This document shows, piece after piece, positions 41,070 to 41,353 of a stretch of DNA of 41,353 nucleotides. Position numbers and translations under genes: made by a program. The stretch spans positions 1-41,353 of the forward strand of contig JAJDBU010000043.1 in assembly GCA_029261195.1 (NCBI GenBank). Direction: 5' to 3'. Below the pieces are notes generated by a model. That model ran no database searches. It was given only the letters and a program-made list of their open reading frames with translations, and was not told where the DNA came from. Source of the stretch: Nitrospirota bacterium. GTDB lineage: Bacteria > Nitrospirota > Nitrospiria > SBBL01 > JAADHI01. Within the stretch, counting starts at the first letter, position 1. Each line of letters starts with the position of its first letter.

Positions 41070-41282
41070 ATGGACAAAGCCGAGGCCCGCAAAATGATCG
41101 TTCAAATCAAATCCGATCTTTTAAAAAATCTGGAAGCTTGCCTTGTTTTGAAGGGTCGCTTCGCCGGTCTTCGGAAATAGCAAATTAGAAATTATCGAGT
41201 GATCTACGCTATTATCGAAAGCAATGTGCTCATTTTAAGGATTGGGCACAGGGTAATCCCCCCGAAATTAAGAGGGGTTTAG
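41070..41282 (+). pseudogene. RelE/ParE-family toxin remnant
   Basis: The frame reads MDKAEARKMIVQIKSDLLKN through LKGRFAGLRK, then a TAG at 41178-41180 stands where a residue belongs, and it continues in frame QIRNYRVIYAIIESNVLILR and IGHR. That is the C-terminal two thirds of a RelE/ParE toxin (x-YRVIY-x, xIGHR). The last residues (VIPPKLRGV) are not toxin-like and coincide with the end of the adjoining transposase. It was broken by a nonsense change, N-terminal loss and an insertion. Confidence 0.75.
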
Positions 41283-41353
41283 AGTAGAAATTTGTGTTTT
41301 ATTGGCATTCTCCAGCTTCATCACCGGGGTAATACCGCCGATAGCCATATTAG
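41268..41353 (-). mobile_element. C-terminal tail of a transposase, cut by the window edge
   Basis: Read on the minus strand the frame from the edge gives NMAIGGITPVMKLENANKTQ and ends at TAA (41268-41270). The IGGITPxMKL pattern is the usual end of integrase-core transposases (after ...RP-x-x-A/S). The rest lies beyond the window. The adjoining CCCCCCGAAATTAAGAGGGG may be the element's end; it breaks the relE remnant. Confidence 0.5.

Overview
This window is a piece of a Gram-negative (diderm) bacterial chromosome. Outer-membrane beta-barrel proteins ending in Phe, lipoproteins, a periplasmic TlpA/CcdA pair and c-type cytochrome genes show this. The rpiB-glyA-nrdR order and the full beta-oxidation/ETF operon recall Nitrospirota or Desulfobacterota-type genomes. 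That is an impression from gene content, and I cannot assign a phylum from the sequence alone.

Positions 1-8000 are accessory DNA. A frameshifted IS1595-type transposase at the left edge is followed by small cassette-like genes, all on the minus strand: an HNH-like fragment, an exported protein, a DUF1059-like protein, an SGNH hydrolase, a 34-residue Lys-rich protein and a GIY-YIG/DUF4357 gene. Three imperfect ~80-90 bp elements that resemble integron attC sites separate some of them. No integrase lies in the window, so this looks like a cassette cluster without its integrase. Mobile elements have broken it up. An intact IS21-family element (3326-5575, 5-bp target duplication ACAAC) sits inside the DUF4357 gene, whose 3' end is recovered exactly on the far side. 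A remnant of a second IS21-type element cuts off the gene's 5' end, and a third, unrelated DDE element occupies 6609-7982. A tRNA-Gly(CCC) gene marks the return to conserved chromosome.

Positions 8.4-21.8 kb concern lipids. A LuxR-type regulator is fused to an alpha/beta-hydrolase domain that has lost its nucleophile serine, and a PilZ protein follows. On the minus strand is a complete fatty-acid beta-oxidation operon: fadD, thiolase, 3-hydroxyacyl-CoA dehydrogenase, enoyl-CoA hydratase, acyl-CoA dehydrogenase, etfB, etfA and a FixC-type ETF:quinone oxidoreductase. It would activate and oxidise fatty acids and pass the electrons to quinone. Two toxin-antitoxin-like inserts (hicAB; a frameshifted nucleotidyltransferase with a small partner) and a REP-like hairpin pair interrupt it.

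Positions 22-28.6 kb hold rpiB, glyA, nrdR, an exported protein, a B12-binding radical SAM enzyme, a decayed duplicate of the nrdR/exported-protein block and an NCS2-family permease.

Positions 28.7-39.3 kb are the most interesting part. A minus-strand operon encodes CcdA, a VOC protein, TlpA, a DUF4266 lipoprotein with a Gly-Cys tail, a DUF3570 outer-membrane barrel carrying an ApbE-type flavinylation motif (DSLTGAT), the flavin transferase ApbE, and a cytochrome c fused to an outer-membrane beta-barrel. A second unit encodes an Asp-rich lipoprotein, a b561-type cytochrome and an HD-GYP phosphodiesterase. Both units carry the same ~130-bp upstream module, and a LytS/LytTR two-component system is divergent to the first. 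I read this as a candidate co-regulated flavin/heme electron conduit of the cell envelope. The window closes with cobQ, a broken relE/parE gene and the tail of another transposase.
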